64,000 nt of DNA, taken from NCBI RefSeq assembly GCF_002153605.1, contig NZ_JOPG01000020.1, positions 1 to 64,000 of the forward strand. The letters are read 5' to 3'. This DNA comes from Acetobacter malorum. Its GTDB lineage: Bacteria > Pseudomonadota > Alphaproteobacteria > Acetobacterales > Acetobacteraceae. Below the pieces are notes generated by a model. It was not told where the DNA came from. It worked only from the letters and a program-made list of their open reading frames with translations, and did not search any database. Below, one piece after another: positions 25,382-34,205 of this stretch. Numbering within the stretch: the stretch's first letter is position 1; each line of letters begins with the position of its first letter. The translations under genes were made by a program, and so were the position numbers.

Positions 25382-27802
25382 TCAGGCTGAGTAGGCTGTT
25401 GTTTCCATCTCTGTCTGGTCTGCCAGCAGGTATGGGCCTGCGGCGAGAACCTCCAGAGACAGCATGCTCATGGCATTGCGCTCCAGAGCCGGCAGCGGCA
25501 GAAGTGCGTTGCCATTTGTCCAGACAGGAGCGGCCTCACCCGCTTCAGCGCCATACCAGCCAGAGGGCTGCTCCGTTTGCAGATGTGCGGTGAGGCTGTG
25601 CTTCTGATCCACCGTGATCAGCTGAATACCAGCGATGGCGACACCCAGCGCCCGGCGGTCATCCACAAACGGACCGATGGCATCACTCGGGCGGCTGGCG
25701 TGGGAGACGATGCGGACAGAAGACACGCCCGGCGGCAGCATAAAGCGATACTGCGCGCCCTGATGAGACACCGGACGGATGAGTGCCCCACTCTGGGTGA
25801 CCAGATGCAGATCCGGGTTTGTTGTCACTGCGGCACTGGCCGGTGCGCCTGCACGGGCGGCCAGAGTGTAGAACAGCGGCTCGACAAAGGCGCGCTCAAC
25901 ACACAGCGGGACAGCTGCATCCGTCGCCCAGTCACGACAGCCTGCCCCCAGAGCCACGACAGAGCCGGCCTGACGGAAGGTGCGACGGTTGCCGGTATCC
26001 AGATAGCTTTCCGTCAGCATGCCGTCCGCGCGGAGAACGGAGTGCTCCTCGGTTTCCACATGGAAATACTCGTAGGAGGTGATCGAGGTGTCATAGAAAA
26101 TGGACGACCCGTTCACCAGCATACGGGCTGGCACAAAACGACCATAGAAGAACAGGCAATGTTCCGGCGTGATCAGCATGTCTTTGTAAGGCACGCTGTC
26201 TGCAATGGCATCTTTGAGAATGCGCACGGGGTATCCTGCATCAGCAGCCGCCAGATGCGGACGCGCGGTGGCATGGGATTTGCCTGCCCAGACAACGCGG
26301 CGGGGCTGCGGCATGCCGTTGACATAAGCCGTGACTTCATCACCCAGACGGAGCGTTTCAACAGCGACCTCGCCGTTTGGAGTCTGGATCATGCTGCCGG
26401 ACAGGAAGCAGACTTCAAAATCCAGCCAGCCGTCTGTGCCATCTGACAGGGTGAAGCCCTTGCTCTCAACACCCGGAATATTCAGGGTGACGGTGCCGCC
26501 GTTGGTCAGCGCCAGGGCAACCTGATCTGCGGACGGATACGTGACAGAGGCTACGTCGGCAGATTTGAGACCAGCCAGTTCGATACTATCAGAATTACCA
26601 GCTTCCGTGCCGCTGAAACCACTGATGACCGTGCTGACCGTGCCGCCGGATGTCAGACCGGAAATAACCAGACCGCCGTTGGTATCACCCTGCAGGTCGA
26701 TAACGCCACCCGCATTGGGGCCAATGGACACCGAGCCACCATCCTGTACTGTTACGGTGCCGGAAATCACACCGCCGCTGGCAACCGTTAAATCACCGCC
26801 GGAAGCGATAACAGCACTGCTGAGTGTCGCACCGCTCGTCACGTTCATTGTGACGGCTGCGGGAACCTCCCATGTCCGGTTTTCGCTGTACCCGCTGTCC
26901 AGATTGACCGTGCCGCCGTTGGACGTAAAGGTTGTGCTGTTTGTCACAAAAGCATCGGAGGCACCATTACCGCCGCCGGCAAGGTTCAGCGTCCCGCCAT
27001 CGATCACGGCATACCATGTGGACCCACCAGACGCGACATCGATTACAGCGCCGCTGCCGGCTGTGGTGTAATAGGTCTGACCACCGGACTGGACCTGCAA
27101 AGATGCGCCGGAGGTCAGGTTGCCGCCACTGATCGTGCCGCCTGAACGCGCAACCGTTGTGCCTTGCAGGATAGCACCGGAAGAAAAGACAACCGTTCCG
27201 ACAGACCCTGCATTTCCGGCAATCACATCTTTTGCAGTGCCGCCACTCAGGACAGTGGTAATGCCCCCATCGACAGCAGCGCCGCCGGAAATCAAACCGC
27301 CGTTTGAAACAACGATTGAACCGCTGTTCGCCAGGTTTCCTGTGTCGTTGGCACCCTTCTGTATTAATGTCCCGCCGCTATCAACAACGACACTCCCACC
27401 AGACTGAACAGTCTGACGCGATGCCACACCACCGGAAAAAACAGTTTCTGTAGAACCACTGTTAACCGTTGTATCTTCAGCAGAACCGTAAACTTCCAGT
27501 GTCGCGCCGCTGAATAGCTGGGCGGACAAAGAGTTTCCGCCAACATCAACAAACACCTCACCACCGCTGACGTAGGTATCTGCTGCAACACCACCACTGG
27601 CGATTTGAAGTACGCCAGCTGCGCTTACGATTGTGCCACTAGCAGAACCTGAAAGGGCAACACCACCGTTACTCCCAACAGTCGTTGTATTGGCGGTACC
27701 ACCGGTTTCGACAATAAGCGTGCCGTAATTATCAACCGTAATACCGGAACTGATGACGCCACTGGAGACCGTCACGATCGCGCCGTTTGTAACCTGGGTC
27801 AT
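25382..27802 (-). CDS. Hint-domain protein with strand-loop-strand repeats (Hint paralogue B)
   Basis: 806 residues. Residues 1-400 are tandem AIDA-like strand-loop-strand repeats (recurring V-x-SGG-x-A/T-x-x-T-x-V), as in autotransporter passengers, but there is no signal peptide and no beta-barrel. A short beta linker leads to Cys465, which opens the Hint domain (CFLSGSMIQTPNGEVAVE, ITPEHCLFFYGRFVPARML, YEYFHVETEEHSVLRADGML). The common tail follows (DLHLVTQSGALIRP, IGPFVDDRRALGVAI). It is divergent from the LysR gene at 28666 across an 863-base AT-rich gap. How it would reach the surface is unclear. Confidence 0.85.
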   Translation of the reverse strand: MTQVTNGAIVTVSSGVISSGITVDNYGTLIVETGGTANTTTVGSNGGVALSGSASGTIVSAAGVLQIASGGVAADTYVSGGEVFVDVGGNSLSAQLFSGATLEVYGSAEDTTVNSGSTETVFSGGVASRQTVQSGGSVVVDSGGTLIQKGANDTGNLANSGSIVVSNGGLISGGAAVDGGITTVLSGGTAKDVIAGNAGSVGTVVFSSGAILQGTTVARSGGTISGGNLTSGASLQVQSGGQTYYTTAGSGAVIDVASGGSTWYAVIDGGTLNLAGGGNGASDAFVTNSTTFTSNGGTVNLDSGYSENRTWEVPAAVTMNVTSGATLSSAVIASGGDLTVASGGVISGTVTVQDGGSVSIGPNAGGVIDLQGDTNGGLVISGLTSGGTVSTVISGFSGTEAGNSDSIELAGLKSADVASVTYPSADQVALALTNGGTVTLNIPGVESKGFTLSDGTDGWLDFEVCFLSGSMIQTPNGEVAVETLRLGDEVTAYVNGMPQPRRVVWAGKSHATARPHLAAADAGYPVRILKDAIADSVPYKDMLITPEHCLFFYGRFVPARMLVNGSSIFYDTSITSYEYFHVETEEHSVLRADGMLTESYLDTGNRRTFRQAGSVVALGAGCRDWATDAAVPLCVERAFVEPLFYTLAARAGAPASAAVTTNPDLHLVTQSGALIRPVSHQGAQYRFMLPPGVSSVRIVSHASRPSDAIGPFVDDRRALGVAIAGIQLITVDQKHSLTAHLQTEQPSGWYGAEAGEAAPVWTNGNALLPLPALERNAMSMLSLEVLAAGPYLLADQTEMETTAYSA

Positions 27803-28665
27803 CTTATTTCCCTCTATAAAACAGAACTCAGGCTGATAGTATTTTTTTTACCAGACAAGAAAATCGAAAAATGGTTGTTTCGCGTAAACCATTTGGTTGA
27901 TCTCTATTTTTAGATAAATAAAGCGTGCTTAACTGCGGATTTTTCAATTTTTTAGAACCCAGCAAACAAAATCAAATAGAAGCTTTCCCTAATGTCGCAG
28001 CAGTCCGAATCTAACCTTTCGGGACGACATTATAGAAAACGCCCCTTGCGTCTCCTCCGTGATTTTTCCAGGAATTCCGTTGTATAATGATGTTCTGGAA
28101 ATCATCATCGTATCCTGCAAAACCGCCGCCATTGATGAAGGCAGGGTAATCTGGACTGAATTATTCCCGTTATTATTACACAGATGTGAGCGTACGATTG
28201 CAGGAGATTTATTATCCTGACAAAAGAGCCTCGAGCTGGCCAACGGAAAACCTTCTGGTTTTTAATTATAACCGCTGAAAAATATTAACTCCCGCATAAA
28301 TGCGAACATTCATGATATAAACATTATATTTTTCAAAATTTTGTGCTATTACTCCTCGAGTATGGCAAGAAAATGGCTGGAACTGATGAATTTTTTTTCA
28401 GCCTTCTAATTAACACCATCCTTATTTAAAAAAATCTGAATCGTTATTTTTGCTTTGAATAAAAGGCAATCAATAAAAAGTTGAGTGCTGAAAACTGTTT
28501 AGTTTTTCTGATCAAAATTTAATGCGCGAACCTCTTGCTAATAATATTCTGATTTTTATTATATAAATTAAGTAACCGAAGTATCGGTTCAGTGAGTAAG
28601 ACGAATTTTTTCTGACAACCACTCACACCCCGAAGGCACTTTATGATCCTTGAGGAGAATGTGAG
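27803..28665. other. Long AT-rich intergenic region between Hint B and a LysR gene
   Basis: About 863 bases. A minus-strand frame at 27989-28243 (84 codons) has no ribosome binding site or recognisable content and is not called. The DNA is much richer in A+T than its surroundings, with long A and T runs. It probably carries the divergent promoters of the Hint B gene and the regulator. No RNA gene was recognised. Confidence 0.5.
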
Positions 28666-29610
28666 GTGGCGAAGTTTCCCGATCTGCGCACGCATATGAA
28701 ACTGCGGTATTTCCGGCTGGTTGAAACACTTGCCTCCACAAAAAGCATTCGTCTGGCTGCAGAACGCCTGAATATTACCCCTGCGGCTGTTTCAAAAAGC
28801 TGTAGGGAACTGGAAAATATTCTGGGCGTTCAGCTATTTTCCCGTACGGCATCCGGATTTCTGCCAACGCCTCTCTGCGAGCGTTTCATGATTTCCGGCA
28901 GACGGATTGATGCTGAGCTGAAAAATCTGATGTCAGATTTCACGCTTCTCGAAGAAAGCTTTCACGACAATGTGAAAATTGGTTTCCAGACACCAATGTT
29001 GCAGGAAACGATTGCCCGCAGTGTCGGAAAATTAAAAAAAGAACATCCGAGTCTGAATCTGACTCTTGAATATGCAGCACGACATTATCTTCTGAGCGGT
29101 CTGCAGGCAAACTTGTACGATTTTATTTTTGTGAACCTCTCCGATCTGACATCGCATCCCCGGCTGAACACAAAAAAACTGGCTAGTGAACAGTATGTTG
29201 TTGCAAGTATGACGTCTATTCATTCCGTTCCGGATGTTCTGGACCGCTGGGATGAATTTGCATCAGCGACGTGGGTTATCCCGGTGCCTGGCATGGCCAT
29301 GCGAGACCGGTTTGATTCCATTCTGGCTGCCAGAGGGTTACGCCTCCCTCCCCGGCGCATTGAAATCAACTCTCCACTCGGCTCTAAAAAACTTGTTGAT
29401 ATTTCAGACGCATTTACACTTTTACCGCTTAGCATGCTCAAGTCTCTCGGCCGGGAGGTTGTCGACCCGGATACTCACCTGCGGTTTCTTCCGGAACTGC
29501 ATCTTGAAAGTGGCATGGTCTGGCTGCGCGATACGCATTTGAGCCCTGCTGCACAATATGCGAGTGACTTTATTTCGGAAAAGATTTTAAGACTTTTCTC
29601 GAAAAAGTAG
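28666..29610 (+). CDS. LysR-family transcriptional regulator
   Basis: 314 residues from a GTG at 28666 (AGGAG 8 bases upstream). The N-terminal winged HTH covers residues about 11-70: LRYFRLVETLASTKSIRLAAERLNITPAAVSKSCRELE, in pieces, is the classic LysR helix pattern, followed by LFSRTASGFLPT. The C-terminal periplasmic-binding-like effector domain is complete (VKIGFQTPMLQE, YDFIFVNLSDL). The effector is unknown. The gene lies between Hint B (divergent) and Hint C (convergent), and is AT-richer than core genes, so regulation of the Hint genes is a fair inference. It ends in a strong terminator. Confidence 0.9.
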   Translation: MAKFPDLRTHMKLRYFRLVETLASTKSIRLAAERLNITPAAVSKSCRELENILGVQLFSRTASGFLPTPLCERFMISGRRIDAELKNLMSDFTLLEESFHDNVKIGFQTPMLQETIARSVGKLKKEHPSLNLTLEYAARHYLLSGLQANLYDFIFVNLSDLTSHPRLNTKKLASEQYVVASMTSIHSVPDVLDRWDEFASATWVIPVPGMAMRDRFDSILAARGLRLPPRRIEINSPLGSKKLVDISDAFTLLPLSMLKSLGREVVDPDTHLRFLPELHLESGMVWLRDTHLSPAAQYASDFISEKILRLFSKK

Positions 29611-29630
29611 TTTATTTTCAAAATTCTTTA

Positions 29631-29670
29631 GGAATGGGGGCACACCAAGTGTGCCCCCATTCCTTTTCTC
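29631..29670. terminator. Strong bidirectional terminator
   Basis: A perfect 14-bp stem: GGAATGGGGGCACA (29631-29644) pairs with TGTGCCCCCATTCC (29650-29663), with a T-rich tract after it and an A/T-rich flank before. It separates the convergent LysR and Hint C genes. Confidence 0.93.
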
Positions 29671-29702
29671 TTTTCCCCAAAACGCCATACGGACAAGACA
29701 CC

Positions 29703-31547
29703 TTAGCCCATCAGGGTAAGCTCTTCTGGCTTTTTTCCTTTTGATTCATCCAAAAAATAAGAGTTATTTTCGAGAATCGTGATTGAAAGAAGGCTGACTT
29801 CGTTAGGGTTGAGATAATTCCCAACGGGCAGCAATGCAGCCCCATTTGTCCAGAGGCAATCACTTCTGCCGGTGAGATACCAACCTTCTGGTTTATCCTC
29901 CCATAGCTGAGACATGAGGGCATACTGACATTTGGCAGACAGTAAGCAGAGCTCTGTGACAGCAACACCCAGATAGCGGCGATCATCCACAAAGGGACCG
30001 ATCACGTCAGACGGTCTGCTCGCACGGGACATGATACGCACCGATTTTGTATGAGACGGCACCATAAAACTGTATTGACCCGCCGTGCGGCGAATAGGGC
30101 GAATAATCGCGCCTGTTTCTGTCATCAGATGCAGGTCAGGATCATTCGTCATATCCGGGACTTTTGTTTCTTTCTGAGTGGTTTCAACCTTATGTTTGCG
30201 TTCATCCAGAGCACGGAACACAGGCTCTGCAAAAGAGCGATCGACACCCAACGGAGCAGCAGCATCCTCTACCCAATTTCTGGTTGCACTACCTAAACCA
30301 ATGACTTTTCCATTCTGTTTGAACGAACGGCGGTTCCCTGTATCGAGATAACTTTCTGTCAGCATCCCGTCGGCTGTAATGACGGAATGGTGTTCTGTTT
30401 CCACATGATAGTAATCATAAGACCGTATGGTTTTATCGTAGAAAATAGAAACACCATTGACCAGCATGCGCGCAGGGACAAACCGGTTCTCAAAAAACAG
30501 GCAGTGCTCAGCTGTAATCAGCATATCTTTATAAGGCACACCGTCAGCAACAGCATTTTTGAGAATGCGGACAGGGTAGCCAGCCGCATCATCTGGCAGA
30601 TCCGGTCGGACAGACACATGCGCCTTCCCTACCCAGACGACGGGGCTGACGCGATCCGCATTGTTTTTCCAGTCAAATGTGACAACCTCGTCACCAATCT
30701 GGATGTTTTCTACAGCGCAGTCTCCATCCGAAGTACGAATCATTGAGCCTGCCAGAAAGCAGACGCCAATATAGGTATTCTGCCCATCGTAGGTAATTTT
30801 AAGCGGGTTTTCACCTTTATCGACGTAAAAGAGACCTTCAGGAAGAGTGACACCATCCGCCATGTTGACCGTATAGGAACCAACAGGTTCCCCATTTTTA
30901 TCCATGAGCTTTATGGTCGCTGAACCATCCGCATTATAGAAAATTGAATAGCGATCTATAACCGTTGTCTGGTTTTGGAACTCGATCGTATCATAAGCGG
31001 GATTGTAATTATTAATGGAGGTTTTACCGCTGAGGTCGATAACGCTGGAACCGCCGTTAACAACCAGAGTGCCGCCACCATCCGTAAAATTGATCTTTGT
31101 TCCTGACAGGAAACTCAGAAACGTGTTGCCGGTATTAAATTTTCCGCCATAGCCGATGTTAACGGTGTTGCTACTAAAGCCGCTCCCTACCGCACCACCC
31201 GTTAAAGTCGCATCCCCGCCAAAGACATTAACCGTTGAGCTTGTAAGCGCGCTGCCGCCAACATTAATGGTGGTGTTACCACCAATATAGTAAGTCGTGC
31301 CTGTCAGAAATGTCCCGAGAAAATCTATCTCGCTCGTTGTTCCCGGTCGTGTGACATAAGTCCCCCCGCCCAGAATGGAAAAAACCGTTTTGTCTTCTAC
31401 AACGACGTTTCCATGAGGAAGGTTTTTATCAAAAAGGGTGTTCCCGTGACTGTCCGTTATGGTGACGTTCGTCTGGGAACCAAAAAGTCCTACGCTTGTG
31501 TCAATATCGTAAGTTATATCATTCACTGTATCGTGATAGTGTGACAT
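29703..31547 (-). CDS. Hint-domain protein (Hint paralogue C), next to an inverted-repeat switch
   Basis: 614 residues. The N-terminal 260 residues are beta-rich (GGNTTINVGGSALTSSTVNV) but less regularly repetitive than in B and D; there is no signal peptide. Cys263 begins the Hint domain (CFLAGSMIRTSDGDCAVENI, ITAEHCLFFENRFVPARML, YDYYHVETEHHSVITADGML). Note TAEH where the paralogues have TPEH. The shared tail has DLHLMTETGAIIRP and GPFVDDRRYLGVAV. The ribosome binding site AGGAGTT lies inside the left arm of a 21-bp inverted repeat that brackets the promoter region shared with the serine recombinase at 31742. Expression may therefore be switched by inversion. It ends at a strong terminator. 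Confidence 0.87.
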   Translation of the reverse strand: MSHYHDTVNDITYDIDTSVGLFGSQTNVTITDSHGNTLFDKNLPHGNVVVEDKTVFSILGGGTYVTRPGTTSEIDFLGTFLTGTTYYIGGNTTINVGGSALTSSTVNVFGGDATLTGGAVGSGFSSNTVNIGYGGKFNTGNTFLSFLSGTKINFTDGGGTLVVNGGSSVIDLSGKTSINNYNPAYDTIEFQNQTTVIDRYSIFYNADGSATIKLMDKNGEPVGSYTVNMADGVTLPEGLFYVDKGENPLKITYDGQNTYIGVCFLAGSMIRTSDGDCAVENIQIGDEVVTFDWKNNADRVSPVVWVGKAHVSVRPDLPDDAAGYPVRILKNAVADGVPYKDMLITAEHCLFFENRFVPARMLVNGVSIFYDKTIRSYDYYHVETEHHSVITADGMLTESYLDTGNRRSFKQNGKVIGLGSATRNWVEDAAAPLGVDRSFAEPVFRALDERKHKVETTQKETKVPDMTNDPDLHLMTETGAIIRPIRRTAGQYSFMVPSHTKSVRIMSRASRPSDVIGPFVDDRRYLGVAVTELCLLSAKCQYALMSQLWEDKPEGWYLTGRSDCLWTNGAALLPVGNYLNPNEVSLLSITILENNSYFLDESKGKKPEELTLMG

Positions 31548-31552
31548 TTCCC

Positions 31553-31573
31553 AACTCCTGATTTAAGCAAAGG
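31553..31573 (+). repeat. Left arm of 21-bp inverted repeat
   Basis: AACTCCTGATTTAAGCAAAGG. It matches the reverse complement of 31680-31700 at 19 of 21 positions, the first 14 without a mismatch. Read on the minus strand it supplies the AGGAG of Hint paralogue C. Confidence 0.9.
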
Positions 31574-31679
31574 AGCTCGTGGAATTAAAAATGTACATTT
31601 TTTACATTTTTGTTGCACTGATATCTTGGGCGTTATAGTAATCGCTCCGACAGTCAACTGAAACGAGTCCATCTGTTTG
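31574..31679. promoter_or_regulatory. Candidate invertible promoter segment
   Basis: 106 bases between the two repeat arms. It holds the only room for promoters of Hint C (minus) and the recombinase (plus). Promoter-like hexamers exist in both directions: TTGCAC (31613) with TATAGT (31634) reading right, and TTGACT (31657) with TATAAC (31637) reading left. Both have short spacers (15 and 14), so the active one cannot be decided. It also contains the inverted pair AAAATGTA (31588-31595) and TACATTTT (31603-31610). Confidence 0.55.
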
Positions 31680-31700
31680 CCTCTGTTTAAATCAGGAGTT
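31680..31700 (-). repeat. Right arm of 21-bp inverted repeat
   Basis: On the minus strand it reads AACTCCTGATTTAAACAGAGG, differing from the left arm at 2 of 21 positions. It lies 41 bases before the recombinase start codon. Confidence 0.9.
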
Positions 31701-31741
31701 TCACAAAAAATCCCCGCACTTTTTTGCGTGACGAATGCGTG

Positions 31742-32371
31742 ATGAGTTCTCAAAAATCAGGTTATAAAGTCGGTTATGCGCGTGTCAGCACGGTAGATCA
31801 GACTTTGGATATTCAGATAAAAAAGCTCAAAGAATACGGATGCCGTCGAATTTATTGTGAAAAAGCGAGCGGGGCCGATGCGGAGCGAAAAGAGTTAAGG
31901 AGGTTGCTGGATAACCTGAAAGAAGGGCAGATGGTGGTGGTCACACGTCTGGACAGACTGGCCCGCAGCACCTTTGACCTTTTTTCTATTGTGAAGACGA
32001 TTACAGACCAAAAAGCCACGTTTTACTCTCTGGGTGAACCCTGGACCAATACCAATACTAGCACAGGGCGGCTGATGCTCGCTGTTCTGGGGGGATTGGC
32101 GGATGTAGAACGGGATTTAATCCGCACCCGCACGGCAGAAGGCCGCGCAAGAGCTATAGAACAAGGGAAGCGGATGGGGCGACCACGCCGGATTACGGAG
32201 GATCAGCGGCAAAGCATTATCCACCGGCGACAAATAGGGGAGTCCCTGCAATCCATTGCTGAAAGCTTTGGAATTGATAACAGCACCGTCTCTCGTATTG
32301 CGCGGGCTCAGGGGTGTTACCAGGCAGATATTGCCAGGATCAAAAAAAGAGCCCGGCACCCGCCGAGCTAA
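31742..32371 (+). CDS. Small serine recombinase (resolvase/invertase family)
   Basis: 209 residues from the ATG at 31742 (a TTG at 31724 is also open). The catalytic domain shows the nucleophile Ser16 in VGYARVSTVDQTLDIQ, the arginine motif VVTRLDRLARST, and the long E-helix region RLMLAVLGGLADVERDLIRTRTAEGR. A C-terminal HTH follows (GESLQSIAESFGIDNSTVSRI). The size and layout are those of Hin/Pin-type invertases and resolvases. No transposase is next to it. The inverted repeats just upstream are its natural candidate substrate. Confidence 0.9.
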   Translation: MSSQKSGYKVGYARVSTVDQTLDIQIKKLKEYGCRRIYCEKASGADAERKELRRLLDNLKEGQMVVVTRLDRLARSTFDLFSIVKTITDQKATFYSLGEPWTNTNTSTGRLMLAVLGGLADVERDLIRTRTAEGRARAIEQGKRMGRPRRITEDQRQSIIHRRQIGESLQSIAESFGIDNSTVSRIARAQGCYQADIARIKKRARHPPS

Positions 32372-32373
32372 CT

Positions 32374-32384
32374 CCCCCCCCCCC
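32374..32384 (+). repeat. Poly-C tract (11 bases)
   Basis: A run of 11 C residues just after the recombinase stop, touching the stop codon of the convergent membrane protein gene. Such tracts slip easily, but this one lies outside both reading frames apart from the last base. Confidence 0.9.
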
Positions 32385-32731
32385 TACATCTGAATACCAA
32401 TTTTTGGGGCCAGCCAGACCATGCCCAGATAGAGCAGGATGGTAACGCCGCACCCGGCCCCTAACGCCAGCCAGAAGGGCACACCGTGCCGCATAATCCA
32501 CGGGATAAGCAGGAACATGGGTAAGGAGGGCAGCACGTACCAGAACGTGGCACCGACATGTGCTTCCATGCGGGCAGGGTCTTTGGTTTCCAGCCAGAGC
32601 CAGATCATCCCAAAAACGGAAATAAGGGGGAGAGACGCCACAAGCGCGCCAAGACCGGGGTAGCGGCGGGCAAGTGTTGAGACCAGAGCAATGGTCAGGC
32701 CTGAAAGAAGGGCCTTCAGCCAGAAAAACAT
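32384..32731 (-). CDS. DUF3147-like inner-membrane protein
   Basis: 115 residues with four hydrophobic segments. The sequence YPGLGALVASLPLISVFGMIWLW and the central LPSLPMFLLIPWIMRHG pattern are typical of the DUF3147 family of small membrane proteins, whose function is unknown. It has no signal peptide. It is convergent with the serine recombinase. Confidence 0.75.
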   Translation of the reverse strand: MFFWLKALLSGLTIALVSTLARRYPGLGALVASLPLISVFGMIWLWLETKDPARMEAHVGATFWYVLPSLPMFLLIPWIMRHGVPFWLALGAGCGVTILLYLGMVWLAPKIGIQM

Positions 32732-32791
32732 TGTTGTTTCCGGTGCAAAACCCCTCCGCCGGCAAAAAGCGGACGGAGGGGCTGGCAGACT

Positions 32792-33181
32792 TTAGAGGTG
32801 GGTGTCGCCCTGCTGGGGCTGAGCGGGCGTCTGGCCCGGCTGAGCACCATTCTGCGGGGCGGCGTCCGGCGTCATTTTGCCGGGCTGGGTGGAATGTTCC
32901 ACGTCATACGCTGTGGCCTTCTGGGCATAGGTGCCCTTTGCGCCGGGATGCTCCTGATCATACAGGGCAGCCTTCTGCTTGGCTTCCTTACGATAAACGT
33001 GGCGGCGGTACATGCCGGTGATGCAGCCGCCCACGGCCCCCAGAACACCATGATTGGCAACATGGCCGCCCACAGCGCCCACAGCACCATATTTCAGGCA
33101 GCCGCCGGGTTCCGCCTGCGCGGCGGTAACTGTGGTGCCAGCCAGAGCGGCAAGGACGCTCAGAGTGATCAATCGACGCAT
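32792..33181 (-). CDS. Exported glycine-zipper-like protein
   Basis: 129 residues. A signal peptide ends at A-Q-A (about 22). The next part (CLKYGAVGAVGGHVANHGVLGAVGGCITG) is a glycine-zipper-like hydrophobic stretch with two cysteines, followed by a basic patch (YRRHVYRKEAKQK) and a Pro/Gln-rich disordered tail. Such proteins are usually small envelope lipoprotein-like or membrane-inserting proteins of unknown function. It lies 60 bases upstream of the DUF3147 gene on the same strand. Confidence 0.65.
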   Translation of the reverse strand: MRRLITLSVLAALAGTTVTAAQAEPGGCLKYGAVGAVGGHVANHGVLGAVGGCITGMYRRHVYRKEAKQKAALYDQEHPGAKGTYAQKATAYDVEHSTQPGKMTPDAAPQNGAQPGQTPAQPQQGDTHL

Positions 33182-33381
33182 CTACATTTCCTTTCTTCTG
33201 CCAGATAAAGAGGCAGATCTGCCTGCAAGCGTATCGAAAGAGCGCTGCGGAGACAATGTGCGCCCCTTTGGCCTCACCGTTGCGCGCAAGGCCCGGTCTT
33301 TCTTTTCGCGCCCTCTTTTATTCAGGGGTGTGGCTCCCCATATTTAAAGAACAAGAAAATGAAAAAATTAAGGAGGCCGAC

Positions 33382-33633
33382 ATGAGACGCCCCTTCGACA
33401 CCAGTCGCGCAGGCTCCGGTTTCCTGCACGGGTCTCGCTTTGCGCGGGGCATTTTGAACCCTCGCTCTAAACGGGTTGAACGCTCTGAAACAGTGGCCGC
33501 GGCAGATATGCCGGACACCACAACAACGGGGAAAGGTGGTTCAGCTCAGGCCGACACACCAGGGCGGGAAGAAGCTTCCCCCACCAAGGCCGGAAAAACC
33601 CCGGATGAAACAACGGAACACTGTTTTGCCTGA
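33382..33633 (+). CDS. Small hydrophilic hypothetical protein
   Basis: 83 residues. The start at 33382 is set by an ideal AGGAGG 5 bases before the ATG. The product is basic at the N-terminus (FDTSRAGSGFLHGSRFARG) and then Thr/Glu/Gly-rich and probably disordered. No family recognised. The open frame upstream to 33256 is not used. Confidence 0.55.
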   Translation: MRRPFDTSRAGSGFLHGSRFARGILNPRSKRVERSETVAAADMPDTTTTGKGGSAQADTPGREEASPTKAGKTPDETTEHCFA

Positions 33634-33642
33634 GCGGTTGCG

Positions 33643-34197
33643 CTAGGCGACAGGGAGTGTCCGGAGGAACGTTGCCACCAGCGTTTCCAGAAGATGCTGG
33701 TCTGCCGGAGAGAACCGATCCTTGCGGGGGCTGTCGAGATCCAGCACGCCGAGCAGGTGGCCGTGTGCGACTAACGGAATAACGATTTCAGACGCCGAGG
33801 CGGCATCACACGCAATATGGCCGGGAAACGCATGCACATCCGCCACGCGCTGGGTGGTGCGGGTCTGGGCAGCGGTACCGCACACCCCCTTCCCCATAGC
33901 GATACGCGTGCAGGCCACGCGCCCCTGAAAGGGACCGAGGACCAGCTCGCCGCCTGACGGAGACGACGCTGACGGTTGGCCGGACGGCGCAGCAGAAGCC
34001 AGCGTGAACAGCGTAGCCTGTGCCGTAGCGTGGGGGCGGTAGAGGTAGAACCCGGCCCAGTTGAGATCTGGCAGCGCCTCAAGAATAAGGGCGGACAGAT
34101 TAGCCATATTGGCCAGAGGGTCCTGCTCCGCTGCCAGCAGACCCGTGGCGGCGGAGAGCAGATCTTCCGCAGTGAGGCGATGGGCCGGGGCGCTCAT
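33643..34197 (-). CDS. msrC: Free methionine-(R)-sulfoxide reductase (GAF domain)
   Basis: 184 residues from the ATG at 34197. A single GAF domain with the fRMsr signatures: LPDLNWAGFYLYRP, LGPFQGRVACTRIAMGKGVCG and FPGHIACDAASASEIV. The three cysteines in these motifs form the catalytic set that reduces free methionine-R-sulfoxide. LLGVLDLDSP follows, as in the family. The enzyme is cytoplasmic and repairs oxidised methionine, in line with the oxidative life of acetic acid bacteria. It lies just downstream of an exported protein gene (8-base gap). Confidence 0.9.
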   Translation of the reverse strand: MSAPAHRLTAEDLLSAATGLLAAEQDPLANMANLSALILEALPDLNWAGFYLYRPHATAQATLFTLASAAPSGQPSASSPSGGELVLGPFQGRVACTRIAMGKGVCGTAAQTRTTQRVADVHAFPGHIACDAASASEIVIPLVAHGHLLGVLDLDSPRKDRFSPADQHLLETLVATFLRTLPVA

Positions 34198-34205
34198 GGT
34201 GGCGC

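Noticed and set aside
25577-26446. 289-codon plus-strand frame opposite Hint paralogue B
   Set aside because: Shadow of the Hint domain with the same look as the other two; no start context.
27989-28243. 84-codon minus-strand frame in the Hint B/LysR gap
   Set aside because: No ribosome binding site, no recognisable content, AT-rich background; more likely chance.
31724-32371. Transposon or insertion sequence identity for the serine recombinase
   Set aside because: No transposase partner, no terminal repeats outside the gene, and the repeats present bracket the promoter and not the gene.
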